Positions 1-9,994 of a DNA stretch of 26,601 nucleotides are shown here, piece after piece (position 1 is the stretch's first letter; each line of letters begins with the position of its first letter). The stretch lies in NCBI GenBank assembly GCA_031275035.1, contig JAISPH010000168.1, positions 1-26,601 on the forward strand. The letters are read 5' to 3'. The translations under genes and the position numbers were made by a program. The notes under the pieces are model-generated. The model saw nothing but the letters and a program-made list of their open reading frames with translations. It was not told the origin of the DNA and did not search any database. The DNA comes from Treponema sp. (lineage in GTDB: Bacteria; Spirochaetota; Spirochaetia; Treponematales; Breznakiellaceae).

Positions 1-523
1 GGGCCCGGACAATTTCCAGTTTCCGCTGTTCCCCGTAGGGAAGGTTCAGGGCCAGTTCGTGCTTTTTATGGACTATCTTGAAAATAGAGAGGAGCTCTTC
101 GGCCTGATCGATCATGCGCTGTTCATCCTGCCTGAACCGGGGCAGCCGGAACAGTACGTCCAGGGGATTTTCGGTACGCCCCGCATGGAGGGCGATCCGT
201 ACATTATCCTCCACCGTCAAATTGTTGAAGAGCCGTATGTTCTGAAAGGTCCGGGCGATGCCGATACGGTTAAGCCGGGCCGGGCTGGTTTTGCCTATGA
301 TGTGAATTTTTCCGTGGCGATCCCAGAAATTAATCTCGCCCCCGGTGGGGGTATAAATTCCCGAAAGCATATTGAACACCGTGGTCTTCCCTGCGCCATT
401 AGGCCCGATAAGGCCCGCCAATTCCCCGCTGTACAATTCACAGGAAAAATCGCTTACCGCCTTAAGTCCGCCGAAAACAATGGAAAGATCCGTAATTTTA
501 AGCCGGAGTTCCCTTTCAGCCAT
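1..523 (-). CDS. livG: LivG, ATPase of branched-chain amino acid ABC importer (3' part missing)
   Basis: ATP-hydrolysing subunit that drives uptake through the LivH/LivM channel at the cytoplasmic face of the inner membrane. About 174 codons are visible and the gene runs off the left edge. Walker A GPNGAGKT is at residues 40-47, the Q-loop region reads ARTFQNIRLF, and a LivG-type signature, NLPYGEQRKLE, lies just before the edge; Walker B and the H-loop are outside the window. The ATG at 523 overlaps the end of livM by 8 bases, so the two are probably translationally coupled. LivF, the second ATPase of this family of importers, would be expected beyond the left edge. Identity as LivG rather than LivF rests on the order livH-livM-livG and the long GYTPTGG-type loop after Walker A. 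Confidence 0.93.
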   Translation of the reverse strand, partial: MAERELRLKITDLSIVFGGLKAVSDFSCELYSGELAGLIGPNGAGKTTVFNMLSGIYTPTGGEINFWDRHGKIHIIGKTSPARLNRIGIARTFQNIRLFNNLTVEDNVRIALHAGRTENPLDVLFRLPRFRQDEQRMIDQAEELLSIFKIVHKKHELALNLPYGEQRKLEIVRA

Positions 524-1514
524 GGATCGACCCCCTGCGCCTGAAGAAGGCCCGGAGCCGCCGGAACATCCCGACAAACGAAAGTTCCCTCATCCCAAGG
601 AGGCCCTTGGGCCGGAAGAGCATGACGAAGATCAGAATCAGCGGGTAGATGAGGAGGCGGTAATCCTGGAGGAAACGGAGAAATTCCTGGAGATACGAAA
701 GGACATAGGCGGCCAGGATAGAACCGGTCATGGAACCCATGCCGCCCAAAACCACAAAGATAAGAAAATCGATGGATCTGAGGAACTGGGCGATGTCGGG
801 TTTTACAAAGCCGTTGACCAGGGCAAAGAGGGAACCGCCTATGCCGGCGATGGAGGCGGCAATCACAAAGCCGGTCATCTTGTAACGGAAGATGTCTATG
901 CCGCAGGAATCGGCGGCGATCTCATCCTCCCGGCAGGCCATGATTGCCCGGCCATAGCTGGAACGCAAAAAATTCTGCAAAAGAGCCAGAACGATTACCA
1001 GCGCCGAGGTTACCGCGACAAAGGCCAGTCCGCCGTTCAGGGCTACGGCGGTGGTAAACTGCCTGCCGTTGGGACCTCCCGTAAGAGCCTTCAGGTTGAT
1101 AAAGATAACCCGGATAATTTCGCCGAAACCGAGGGTAACGATGGCAAGGTAATCCCCCGAAAGCTTGAGCACCGGAAAACCAATGAGAAAGCCCGCAAGG
1201 GCGGTAAGCAGAACCGCGCAAAAGGCCGCCAGGGGCAGGGGAAGCCCCATGTCCATATTGAAAAAGATACAGCCGTAGGCGCCTATGGCCAGAAAACCGG
1301 CCTGTCCCAGGGAAAGCTGGCCGGTAACGCCCACAATCATATTGACCGATACCGCCATAATGGCGTTGACGCCGCCCATGGTAATAACCCGCATGGTATA
1401 CGCGTCAAGCAGGCCGGTTTTCATCAATACAAAGGGAAAAACCACCGCCAAAACGCCGATGGCGGTTAAAAGCAATGTTGAACGAATTGGAAATTTCGCC
1501 GTCATATTACCCAA
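516..1514 (-). CDS. livM: LivM, branched-chain amino acid ABC importer permease
   Basis: Second membrane permease subunit of the branched-chain amino acid importer, 332 residues, with about nine hydrophobic segments. It carries the family's typical stretches: the early motif MAVSVNMIVGVTGQLSLGQAG, and near residue 240-270 a VVLGGMGSMTGSILAA segment corresponding to the cytoplasmic ATPase-contact loop. I chose the TTG at 1514 because AAAGGA sits seven bases upstream; an ATG three codons later (1505) is the alternative but is too far from that ribosome site. It lies about 40 bases downstream of livH and overlaps livG. Family and position agree, so the call is firm; substrate (branched-chain amino acids versus related amides or urea) cannot be read from sequence. 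Confidence 0.93.
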   Translation of the reverse strand: MGNMTAKFPIRSTLLLTAIGVLAVVFPFVLMKTGLLDAYTMRVITMGGVNAIMAVSVNMIVGVTGQLSLGQAGFLAIGAYGCIFFNMDMGLPLPLAAFCAVLLTALAGFLIGFPVLKLSGDYLAIVTLGFGEIIRVIFINLKALTGGPNGRQFTTAVALNGGLAFVAVTSALVIVLALLQNFLRSSYGRAIMACREDEIAADSCGIDIFRYKMTGFVIAASIAGIGGSLFALVNGFVKPDIAQFLRSIDFLIFVVLGGMGSMTGSILAAYVLSYLQEFLRFLQDYRLLIYPLILIFVMLFRPKGLLGMRELSFVGMFRRLRAFFRRRGSIHG

Positions 1515-1553
1515 TATCTAATCCTTTACCGTCTCATGCTTTAACGAAAACCG

Positions 1554-2444
1554 CTATACCTTTACCCGCAATTTTTTGCCGAGTATACCCGTCGGCTTGA
1601 TCAGCAGGACAATGATCAGCAGCGAAAACGAAATCGCATCGCTGTACTGGCTGGAGACAAAACCTTTGGTAAAGGTTTCCGCTATGCCGAGGATAAAGCC
1701 CCCCAGCATGGCCCCGGGAATGGAACCGATGCCGCCCAGGACCGCGGCGACAAAGGCCTTGAGGCCGGGCATCATGCCCATCATCGGGCTTACCTGAGGA
1801 TAGGCCGATGCGTACAGCACACCCCCCGCTGCGGCCAGTACGGACCCCAGGGCGAAGGTAAATGATATGATGCCGTTTACCGAGATCCCCATAAGGCTGG
1901 CGGCGCCCATGTCGAAGGAGACGGCCCGCATGGCCTTGCCCCGTTTTGTATAATTTACTATATAGTTCAGCGCCACCATAAGAAGCGCCGAAAGGATGAT
2001 CACAATTATCTGAATATTGGAAATTGAAAGGCTCCTGCCGATCCGGATAGTAACCACCGCAGGCTGGGGGAACTGGCGCGGATTTGGTCCTATGAAGGGC
2101 AGGACCCGGGCGCCGTTTTCCAGAATCAGGCTTACCGCTATGGCGGTGATCAGGGAATTGAGACGGGGCGCGGAACGCAGCGGACGGTAGGCCAGGCGCT
2201 CGATGGTGATGCCGAAGGAGGCGCAGATGATCATTGAAACGACAAAGGCAAGGAACATTCCGGCGGGACCGGCGCCAACTGCGCCCAGTACAAAGAAGGC
2301 CGCATAGGCGCCGACCATAAGAATATCGCCGTGGGCGAAGTTGATGAGAAGGACTATGCCGTAAACCATAGTATAACCCAGGGCGATTAGGGCATAAATC
2401 GAACCCAGGGATACGCCGTTTATTAACTGCTGTAAAACAATCAT
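1554..2444 (-). CDS. livH: LivH, branched-chain amino acid ABC importer permease
   Basis: First membrane permease subunit, 296 residues, the usual family length. The N-terminus has the characteristic LINGVSLGSIYALIALGYTM, followed by the NFAHGDILMVGAY motif around residues 35-47, and the C-terminal half has AAVLGGIGSIPGAMLGG, the loop that contacts the ATPase. Around eight membrane-spanning segments are visible. The ATG at 2444 is preceded by GAGG about nine bases upstream. It is separated from livK by roughly 75 bases that hold a strong hairpin, which would let the binding protein be made in excess over the permeases. Confidence 0.94.
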   Translation of the reverse strand: MIVLQQLINGVSLGSIYALIALGYTMVYGIVLLINFAHGDILMVGAYAAFFVLGAVGAGPAGMFLAFVVSMIICASFGITIERLAYRPLRSAPRLNSLITAIAVSLILENGARVLPFIGPNPRQFPQPAVVTIRIGRSLSISNIQIIVIILSALLMVALNYIVNYTKRGKAMRAVSFDMGAASLMGISVNGIISFTFALGSVLAAAGGVLYASAYPQVSPMMGMMPGLKAFVAAVLGGIGSIPGAMLGGFILGIAETFTKGFVSSQYSDAISFSLLIIVLLIKPTGILGKKLRVKV

Positions 2445-2458
2445 AGTAACGCCCTCAG

Positions 2459-2489
2459 GGAAGAACCGGGCGGACAGCCCGGTTCTTCC
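2459..2489 (-). promoter_or_regulatory. livK-livH intercistronic stem-loop
   Basis: Thirteen perfectly paired bases (2459-2471 with 2477-2489, arm GGAAGAACCGGGC on the plus strand) close a five-base loop. On the transcribed minus strand no run of U follows, so it is not a classical full terminator. Its place, between a binding-protein gene and its permease genes, matches stem-loops known in other ABC operons that protect the upstream mRNA or cause partial termination. Confidence 0.7.
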
Positions 2490-2519
2490 AAAAAGATCCG
2501 CAGCCTTGGCTTGAAAAAC

Positions 2520-3662
2520 CTATCTGGGATTGACCGTCGTTTTATAGGCATTGACCAGCTTGCCGTCCTTTCTGACGATTTCAAGAATGGTGGCGCCCTT
2601 AATCGGATCGCGGTTCTGATCAAAACGGATGTTTCCCGTTACATAGGGGCCGTTGATCCTGGCCACGGCGTCTTTTACCGCCGCGGAGTCGAAGGTTCCG
2701 GCGGCCTTAATGCCATCGGCGATCAACATCATTGAGTCGTAACCAAGGGCGGCGAACTGCGAAGCCGGCTTGTTGAATTTGGCCTGATAGGCTTTAACAA
2801 AAACCTGGCCCCGGGGATCGGTGGTATCCGAAGCAAAACCGGCGGACCAGTATCCGTTGAGCACTTCGTCTCCGGCATTATCGATAAGGCCGTCCCATCC
2901 GTCGCCGCCTATCAGGGCGCAGGTAATCCCCTGGGCCCGGAGCTGTTTTGCCTGAAGCGCCACATCGTTGTAATAGTTGGGAAGATACACCACGTCGGGA
3001 TTAGCCGCCTTGATGCGGGTAACCTGGGCATTAAAGTCCACGTCCCCGGTTTGATAGGCTTCGTCGGCGACGATCTGCCCGCCGTTTTTCTTGAACTGCG
3101 CCTTGAAGGTGTCCGCCAGGCCGGTATTGTAATCGGCGCCGGCGTCGTAAAGAACCGCCGCCCTCCTGCTCTTGAGGGTATCATAGGCAAAGTCGGCTCC
3201 CACTACTCCCTGGAAGGGATCGATAAAACAGGCCCGGAAAATATAGTCTCCGGCCCTGGTAATCGCAATATTAGTGGCCGAGGGAGAGATGAGGATTACC
3301 TTAGCCTGCTGGGCGAGGGCGGTCATTGCCTGGGTCGCTCCCGAGGTACTGGACCCGAGGATAAAGGAAACCTTATCCCTGGTGGTAAGCTTGGTAAAGG
3401 CGTTCACCGACTTGGCCGAATCTCCTTCATCATCTTCAGAAACGAGGACAAGCTGCCTGCCCAAAAGCCCGCCGGCCGCATTGATCTCGTCAACGGCCAG
3501 CAGCGCCCCGTCCCTGGACTCGGTGCCGTAGAAGGCGACCTGCCCGGAAAGCGGGAACACGGCACCGATGGCGACGGCATTGGAATCCTGCCTGCCGCCG
3601 GCGGCAAACGCCGAAACGGCGCAGATAAGAACCGCAAAAAAAAGGGCTGATTTTTTCATCAT
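2520..3662 (-). CDS. livK: LivK/LivJ-type branched-chain amino acid binding protein
   Basis: Secreted solute-binding protein of the type I periplasmic fold (Peripla_BP_6 family), 380 residues, which captures substrate for LivH/LivM/LivG. A signal peptide is clear: Lys-Lys, a hydrophobic core, then AFA followed by AGGRQ, suggesting signal peptidase I cleavage after residue 20. The cysteine at residue 14 is not in a good lipobox. Mature features include AIGAVFPLSGQVAFYG at the first strand, the ILGSSTSGATQAM ligand-contact stretch and GYDSMMLIADGIKAAG near the C-terminus. Two ATG codons in a row (3662 and 3659) follow AGGAGG; spacing slightly favours the second. First gene of the liv operon. 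Confidence 0.93.
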   Translation of the reverse strand: MMKKSALFFAVLICAVSAFAAGGRQDSNAVAIGAVFPLSGQVAFYGTESRDGALLAVDEINAAGGLLGRQLVLVSEDDEGDSAKSVNAFTKLTTRDKVSFILGSSTSGATQAMTALAQQAKVILISPSATNIAITRAGDYIFRACFIDPFQGVVGADFAYDTLKSRRAAVLYDAGADYNTGLADTFKAQFKKNGGQIVADEAYQTGDVDFNAQVTRIKAANPDVVYLPNYYNDVALQAKQLRAQGITCALIGGDGWDGLIDNAGDEVLNGYWSAGFASDTTDPRGQVFVKAYQAKFNKPASQFAALGYDSMMLIADGIKAAGTFDSAAVKDAVARINGPYVTGNIRFDQNRDPIKGATILEIVRKDGKLVNAYKTTVNPR

Positions 3663-3711
3663 TTACTCCTCCTGTTTTCCTCCGCCCAAAACGGAGGCAA
3701 TAGTATAGGGC

Positions 3712-3741
3712 ATAGTACCGTATATTTATACAGAATGTCCA
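3712..3741 (-). promoter_or_regulatory. liv operon promoter with palindrome in the spacer
   Basis: On the minus strand a -35 TGGACA (3736-3741, five of six consensus) and a -10 TACTAT (3712-3717, four of six) are 18 bases apart, about 50 bases upstream of livK. The spacer contains the palindrome GTATAAATATAC (3720-3731), well placed for a repressor. The same -10 hexamer occurs in the gap promoter of this window. Confidence 0.6.
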
Positions 3742-3756
3742 TAGGGAGCGGAAATA

Positions 3757-3772
3757 TTGCATATTTATGCAA
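3757..3772. promoter_or_regulatory. Palindrome upstream of the liv promoter
   Basis: TTGCATATTTATGCAA is a palindrome with seven-base arms and a two-base centre. It shares the core ATATTTAT with the palindrome in the liv promoter spacer at 3720-3731; the two centres are 39 bases apart. It overlaps the last codons of the sensor kinase gene. It could be a second operator or activator site for the liv operon; this is an inference from position and shared core only. Confidence 0.4.
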
Positions 3773-6593
3773 AAACATGGTCATTCCCCCGGGCGGGAAG
3801 ATATTTCCGCAGTTTTGCAAGTATATCCTCAAAATCGAGGGGTTTGCCTATATGGTCGTCCATCCCCGCTGCAAGGCACTTTTCAATGTCCTCCCGGAAT
3901 ACGTTGGCGGTCATGGCCAGGATGGGTATGCTGAGGGCCTTGGGGGTCCCCAGGGCGCGGATACGGCGGGTGGCCTCATAGCCGTCCATTTCCGGCATCT
4001 GGACATCCATAAAGATCATATCGTATTTATCAGGATCGGCGCTGAAGATCCGCACCGCCTCCACCCCGTTTTCCGCATAGTCGATGGCAAGAGCCATAGG
4101 TTCAAGCAGGGAATCTACGATCTCCCGGTTGATCTCCACATCTTCCGCCAGCAGTATATGGCATCCTGCAAAGGAATCCCGGGTTTCCGCCGTCTTCTCT
4201 TTCGGAGGGGGGAGATTGCTGAACCCCAGACATTGGCTGATACAGTCCACTATGACGGAGGGAAACAGCGGCTTGGGGATAAACTTATCCACCCCCGCCC
4301 GCCTTGCCTCAGCCTCCATGGTACTCCAGTCGGCGGCGGATATCATAATGACCACCGATTTAGGCGGCAGTTTCCGGCCCGAAGAACCCTTCTCGGGGAC
4401 GGAACTTTTGATGCGCCGGGCAAGCTCAATACCGTCCATGCCGGGCATACGCCAATCTATAAAGTACATGTCGTAGGGACCGTTCCGGGAGATAAGCCCC
4501 AGGGCTTCCCCGGCGCCGCCGGCGGTATCGCAGGACATGCCGAACCGTTCCATGATAGCGCTAAAGTATTCCCGTATATCCTCTTCATCGTCCACCACAA
4601 GGATGCGCAAGTTTTTCCAATTTACCCCGGGATCCAAAAGTCCCGGCTCCGCTTCACGGTTCCCCTTAAGCTTTACGGTAAAGGTAAAAGTAGATCCTTT
4701 GCCAATTTCCGATTCTACCTGAATATCGCCGCCCATCATATTGACCAGCCGTTTGGAGATCGCCAGCCCCAGGCCGGTGCCGCCGAATTTACGGGACGTA
4801 CTTGAATCGGCCTGTTCAAAGGAGAAAAAAAGCCGGGAATACTGTTCCGCATCGATCCCTATGCCTGAATCGGTAACGCTGATCCTGATGGTACAGATTC
4901 CATTTTCCTCCCCCTCAAAGAAGGCGGCCAGCCGGATGGAGCCTTCTTCGGGGGTAAATTTTACGGCATTGGAAAGCAGGTTCGTTATCACCTGGGCAAG
5001 CCGCTGATCGTCCCCAATCAGGGTCCGGGGTATGCGCTGATCAATGTGAACGGAAAATTTTTGCCTCTTTTCATCAACCCGGAAGATAATTACATTCACC
5101 GCTTTTTGGAACATCTTTTCAAAGATGAATTCCGCAAGGGAAAGTTCAAGCTTGTTTGCCTCTATCTTCGACATGTCCAGAATATCGTTTATAACTCCCA
5201 AAAGATGGCTGGAGGCGTCTTCTATTTTCTGCAGGCAGTAGTCCTTTCTTTGTACATCCGAAGACAGCTGCGCTATCGAGGTCATGCCGATAATGGCGTT
5301 CATAGGGGTACGCATTTCATGGCTCATGTTTGCCAGAAAATCCCCCTTGGCTTTGCTTGCCCGTTCCGCCTGCTCCAGGGCCGCGGCCCGTTCCTGTTCC
5401 CGGAGATCCCTGCCCACCGCTCCGGCCACGACGCTGCCTACGGTACTGGCCAGCTGGCGGTCGCTTTCGGTCCAGATCCGGGGCCGCAGGCATTCTTCTA
5501 TGCTCAGCACCGCCCAAAACATACCGCCCACATAGAGGGGCACCCAAATAAATGCCTTGACCCCCAGGGTATTCAGAACTTTGTACCGTTCATCCCCGCA
5601 GACATCGCTGCAATAGATGGCCGGGATAAGGCCCTCCGGCTGCTCCCGGGGAAAGGCATTGTTTATCAGATCGTTAAGCCCCTCCGCGGCGGGGTTGGTG
5701 ATAAGGTTTTCCAGACCGCACCAGAGGTAAACCGGACGGCTCCGATCCGAATCCGCCTCGGGGAAACTTACCAGTATGCGGCTTACCCCCATGAATTCCC
5801 CGGTTATCCGCAGGGCATCGTTGATAAGGACCGAACTTTCCCGGGCGGAAATAAAATTCCGGGCCAGGCCGGACATAAGTTCCTGCTGGGCAAAACGCTT
5901 TCCATAGGCGGTCTCCTTCCGCCGGTGAACGAAGAAATTCAGAAATCCGCTGACGATGACAAAGACCGTAGAAACCAGCAGTATGATGGAGAGAAGGATC
6001 ACCCTCTGCCTGGTTACCAGCACTTCATTGTCTTCGATGTCTACGCCCGCCAGGGCAACGACATTCCCGCCGGAGTCCATGACAGGCGCAAAGGAAGAGA
6101 GCAGACCGTCATAGCCAATCGAATAGTCCCCCAGTCCGGTAACCACGGCTTCCTTTTCCAGGATGGCCCTGAGGGGGCCTTCCTCCATAGGTATGGGGGG
6201 AAAGGCCAGATTTACCGTATCTTCGGTTAAATCATTGTCGGCAATGAACTGGGCATAGGCCAGGTCTTCATCCAGGGGCCGTAAAAAATAGACAAAAAGT
6301 ACGTCCGCAGTTTTTCCAAAATCGATAAGCCGTTTTCTGACATCCGCAAAGAGGGGTTTTTCCATATCCTCCGGGTTTTTAAGTTCCGCCAGTTCCTCCG
6401 GGGTAACCAGACGGGCCGCCATAAGGCATGTGGCCCGGAGCCGGTTTTCGATACTTGTCCTGAAAAATGAGGATACGGTGTTAACCAGGATGCTGGTGTA
6501 GATAGAGATAATCAATACCAAAAGGGCCGCTATGGAGAAGAGAACAACCGTAAGGTTTCCGTAGAGATTTTCTTTCGATCTGTAAGCCCTCAT
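3765..6593 (-). CDS. Hybrid sensor histidine kinase with two receiver domains
   Basis: Membrane-bound sensor kinase, 942 residues. Order of parts: first membrane helix about 14-38; extracytoplasmic sensor 40-195, whose end ([23 protein letters not shown]) looks like a Cache domain; second helix about 197-222; GAF domain about 240-395; HisKA with phospho-accepting His425 in MSHEMRTP; ATPase domain with N538/N542, DSGIGI at 575-580 and [10 protein letters not shown] at 604-613; receiver 1 with acidic pair 668-669, Asp713 and Lys774; receiver 2 with Asp818, Asp863, Thr895 and Lys917. All catalytic residues are present in both receivers. No Hpt or DNA-binding output domain follows, so it must hand phosphate to a partner elsewhere. 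The ATG at 6593 follows GGAGAG. It sits 60 bases downstream of tpiA and just upstream of the liv promoter; ligand unknown. Confidence 0.93.
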   Translation of the reverse strand: MRAYRSKENLYGNLTVVLFSIAALLVLIISIYTSILVNTVSSFFRTSIENRLRATCLMAARLVTPEELAELKNPEDMEKPLFADVRKRLIDFGKTADVLFVYFLRPLDEDLAYAQFIADNDLTEDTVNLAFPPIPMEEGPLRAILEKEAVVTGLGDYSIGYDGLLSSFAPVMDSGGNVVALAGVDIEDNEVLVTRQRVILLSIILLVSTVFVIVSGFLNFFVHRRKETAYGKRFAQQELMSGLARNFISARESSVLINDALRITGEFMGVSRILVSFPEADSDRSRPVYLWCGLENLITNPAAEGLNDLINNAFPREQPEGLIPAIYCSDVCGDERYKVLNTLGVKAFIWVPLYVGGMFWAVLSIEECLRPRIWTESDRQLASTVGSVVAGAVGRDLREQERAAALEQAERASKAKGDFLANMSHEMRTPMNAIIGMTSIAQLSSDVQRKDYCLQKIEDASSHLLGVINDILDMSKIEANKLELSLAEFIFEKMFQKAVNVIIFRVDEKRQKFSVHIDQRIPRTLIGDDQRLAQVITNLLSNAVKFTPEEGSIRLAAFFEGEENGICTIRISVTDSGIGIDAEQYSRLFFSFEQADSSTSRKFGGTGLGLAISKRLVNMMGGDIQVESEIGKGSTFTFTVKLKGNREAEPGLLDPGVNWKNLRILVVDDEEDIREYFSAIMERFGMSCDTAGGAGEALGLISRNGPYDMYFIDWRMPGMDGIELARRIKSSVPEKGSSGRKLPPKSVVIMISAADWSTMEAEARRAGVDKFIPKPLFPSVIVDCISQCLGFSNLPPPKEKTAETRDSFAGCHILLAEDVEINREIVDSLLEPMALAIDYAENGVEAVRIFSADPDKYDMIFMDVQMPEMDGYEATRRIRALGTPKALSIPILAMTANVFREDIEKCLAAGMDDHIGKPLDFEDILAKLRKYLPARGNDHVFA

Positions 6594-6653
6594 TATATCT
6601 CTCCGGCGGCGGTAAAAGCCGGCCAGACCTTTGCCGCCGCGGTCCTTTTTGGG

Positions 6654-7403
6654 TCAGCCAAATTTTGCGATGGGCGCAAAGGTACCGGCCTTGAGAGCCG
6701 CTCCGCCCACCAGGGCGCCGTCGATGTTCTCCTTCGCCATAAGCTGGGCGGCGTTGTCGGGTTTTACGGAACCGCCGTACTGGATGATGATCTGCGAGGC
6801 GGCGGCGGCGCCGTAGAGTTTCTCAATCACCCTCCGCACACAGGCGTGAATGGCGTCGGCGTCTTCCGGGGTGGCGGTCTTGCCCGTTCCTATGGCCCAG
6901 ACCGGCTCGTAGGCCAGAACCACCCGGGAAAGATCCGCGGCGCTTACCCCCTCAAGACCCTTGACGGTTTGGGTTTCGCAGACCGCTTCGGCCTTTCCCG
7001 CTTCCCGCTCTTCCAGGAGTTCCCCTATGCAGAGGATCGCCTCAAGGCCGTGCTGAAGGGCAAGCTTTACCTTTTTGTTGATCAGCGCGTCGTCTTCCTT
7101 GTAGACATGCCGCCGCTCGCTGTGGCCCAGGATAACCGTCTGGACCCCCAGGTCCTTAAGCTGCAGCACCGAGACTTCTCCGGTATGAGCCCCCTGCTCC
7201 TCGGCGGCCATATTCTGGGCCCCCAGGCGTATATTGGTTCCCTTAACAACGGCCCCCACAGTTTCAAGGCTGGTAAAGCTTGGGGCCACCAGATATTTGT
7301 GTTTTCCGTCTTTCAGCTCCGCCACAAGGGCCCTGGCCAGTTCCGCCGCCTCGGCCCTGGTTTTATGCATTTTCCAGTTTCCCGCAATGTAATAGTTTCT
7401 CAT
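6654..7403 (-). CDS. tpiA: Triosephosphate isomerase
   Basis: Cytosolic glycolytic enzyme that interconverts dihydroxyacetone phosphate and glyceraldehyde 3-phosphate. Length 249 residues is normal for the family. Catalytic residues are all visible: Lys11 in GNWKMH, His94 in ILGHSERR and Glu166 in AYEPVWAIGTGK; the phosphate-binding GGSVKPDN and LVGGAAL stretches follow. The ATG at 7403 is preceded by AAGGAG with eight bases of spacing. Only 33 bases separate it from pgk upstream, so the two are almost certainly cotranscribed. The 60-base gap to the downstream kinase gene contains an imperfect GC-rich stem-loop (about 6604-6643) with no U run. Confidence 0.98.
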   Translation of the reverse strand: MRNYYIAGNWKMHKTRAEAAELARALVAELKDGKHKYLVAPSFTSLETVGAVVKGTNIRLGAQNMAAEEQGAHTGEVSVLQLKDLGVQTVILGHSERRHVYKEDDALINKKVKLALQHGLEAILCIGELLEEREAGKAEAVCETQTVKGLEGVSAADLSRVVLAYEPVWAIGTGKTATPEDADAIHACVRRVIEKLYGAAAASQIIIQYGGSVKPDNAAQLMAKENIDGALVGGAALKAGTFAPIAKFG

Positions 7404-7436
7404 GTATGCGCTCCTTTCCTCCTCACTCTCATCCTT

Positions 7437-8702
7437 TCACCTTTCTCTCGTAACTTCAATACCGGGAAGTTTTTTTCCTTCCAGCAATTCCAGGGATGCG
7501 CCGCCGCCGGTGGAAACATGGCTCATCTTTGAGGCAAGGCCGAACTTGTTTACCGCCGCCACGGAATCGCCGCCGCCCACCACGGTAACGGCCCCCCGGC
7601 CGGTAGCTTCCGCCACCAGGCGGGCCACTTCTTCGGTGCCCCTGGCGAAGGCTTCAAACTCAAAGACCCCCACGGGACCGTTCCATACAATGGTCTTGGC
7701 CGCGGCCAGTACATCCCTGTACTTTGCTATAGTCCTGGGGCCTACGTCGAGGCCCATAAGGTTGTCGGGAAGATCCTGGCCGTCCACCGCCACAGGTTTG
7801 GCGGCGGCGTCAAAGGTTTCCGCCCCAACCTGATCCACGGGAAGTACAATTTCGACCCCCGCCTTCCCGGCCGCATCCAGAATGTTCCTGGCGGTATCAA
7901 GCTGATCGTCCTCTACCAGGGACTTGCCTATCTTATGACCCTGGGCCTTGAGGAAGGTATAGGCCATGCCGCCCCCTATGACCAGGGCGGAGGCGTTTTT
8001 GAGGAGGCTTTCCAGCACGGCAATTTTGGAAGAAACCTTGGCGCCGCCGATGATGGCCGCCAGGGGTTTCCGGGGATTGGTAACGATGGGCTCCAGATAG
8101 TTTATCTCCTTTTCCATGAGGAAACCCGCCACCGAGACCGGAACGAATTTGGCGATGGAGGCGGTGGAGGCGTGATCCCGGTGGGCGGTTCCAAACGCAT
8201 CGTTTACAAAAATATCCCCGTAGGAGGCCAGCTCCCTGGCAAGCTTATCCCGCTCTTCCGCATCTTTGGAGGTTTCCTCCTTATGGAAACGGGTATTCTC
8301 CAGCATTATCACCGTACCCTCCTGCTGGCCGTCGATGAAGGCCTTCTTGCCGTAGCAGCCGTCTTCGCCGGCAAAAACCACGGGCCTGCCGAGTTTTTTT
8401 TCAAGGTAGGCCGCCACCGGAGCCATCCGGTGTTTGCCCTTGATATAGGCGGCTTCGTCAAAACTCCTGCCGTCTTTCTCAGCTTTTTCCCTGGCCTTTT
8501 TGGCATCCTTGGCGGGATCCCCCAGGTGGCTCATCAGGGTAAGGGTCTTAACCCCCTGTTCCAGAATATACGTGATAGTGGGAATTGCCGCGGTAATACG
8601 GGTATCGTCCTGGACAACCCCGTCCTTCATTGGGACATTAAAGTCCACCCGCATAATAATCCGCTTGCCTTTAAGGTCAACGCTTTTTACGGTCTTTATC
8701 AT
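7437..8702 (-). CDS. pgk: Phosphoglycerate kinase
   Basis: Makes ATP from 1,3-bisphosphoglycerate in lower glycolysis. 421 residues from the ATG at 8702, which follows GGAGG with good spacing and begins MIKTVKSVDLKGKR; the frame stays open 37 codons further upstream but that stretch is untranslated leader with a hairpin. Family motifs: RVDFNVPM near the N-terminus, the IIGGAKVSSKIAVLESLL segment mid-protein, and in the C-terminal domain GGGDSVAAVNKFG and the STGGGASLELLEGK nucleotide-binding region. Lies between gap and tpiA on the same strand. No promoter of its own is convincing; it may be read by leakage through the gap terminator or from a promoter I could not recognise. Confidence 0.98.
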   Translation of the reverse strand: MIKTVKSVDLKGKRIIMRVDFNVPMKDGVVQDDTRITAAIPTITYILEQGVKTLTLMSHLGDPAKDAKKAREKAEKDGRSFDEAAYIKGKHRMAPVAAYLEKKLGRPVVFAGEDGCYGKKAFIDGQQEGTVIMLENTRFHKEETSKDAEERDKLARELASYGDIFVNDAFGTAHRDHASTASIAKFVPVSVAGFLMEKEINYLEPIVTNPRKPLAAIIGGAKVSSKIAVLESLLKNASALVIGGGMAYTFLKAQGHKIGKSLVEDDQLDTARNILDAAGKAGVEIVLPVDQVGAETFDAAAKPVAVDGQDLPDNLMGLDVGPRTIAKYRDVLAAAKTIVWNGPVGVFEFEAFARGTEEVARLVAEATGRGAVTVVGGGDSVAAVNKFGLASKMSHVSTGGGASLELLEGKKLPGIEVTRER

Positions 8703-8736
8703 TCGTTTTCCTCCGGGAAAAAATAGTAAAGGGAAG

Positions 8737-8800
8737 CTCTGGAAACCGAAGTTTTTAGAGAGCCCCCAGAGTTGTTTGGAAACTGAAGTTTCCGAACAAC
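8737..8800 (-). repeat. Stem-loop and duplicated 15-mer upstream of pgk
   Basis: Positions 8771-8800 form a 14-base-pair palindrome, with arms GTTGTT and GGAAACT separated by one non-Watson-Crick pair. A 15-base stretch from it (8777-8791, TGGAAACTGAAGTTT) recurs with one mismatch at 8740-8754, 37 bases away. A further pair, CTCTGG at 8737-8742 and CCAGAG at 8766-8771, could fold the second copy into an alternative hairpin. This may be a structured pgk leader, a processing site, or a dispersed genomic palindrome. Confidence 0.55.
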
Positions 8801-8831
8801 GGCCAATCGGCAATACAAAGTCCGCCTGACT

Positions 8832-8867
8832 AAAAAAGGCCCCGCCCTAAGCGGGCCGGAGCCTTTT
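8832..8867 (-). terminator. Intrinsic terminator of gap
   Basis: On the minus strand, just after the gap stop codon, a GC-rich hairpin (arms built on AAAAAGGC and GGCCCGC, loop TTA) is followed directly by six T. An A run precedes it on the same strand, so it may also act in the other direction. Confidence 0.85.
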
Positions 8868-8898
8868 TGCAGCAGGCCGCGAGGGCGTTACTCCGGTA

Positions 8899-9984
<1,086 letters not shown>

Positions 9985-9994
9985 TTATACCTAA

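Noticed and set aside
372..1469. Long plus-strand open frame opposite livM
   Set aside because: It is antisense to a clear permease gene; its translation is rich in Gly, Lys, Asp and His and has no domain. It is produced by the codon bias of the GC-rich minus-strand gene.
5046..6230. Plus-strand open frame opposite the sensor kinase
   Set aside because: Fully covered by conserved kinase domains on the other strand; low-complexity translation.
8703..8813. Extension of pgk by 37 codons to a TTG at 8813
   Set aside because: The internal ATG at 8702 has GGAGG and matches the normal PGK N-terminus; the upstream stretch is hairpin leader.
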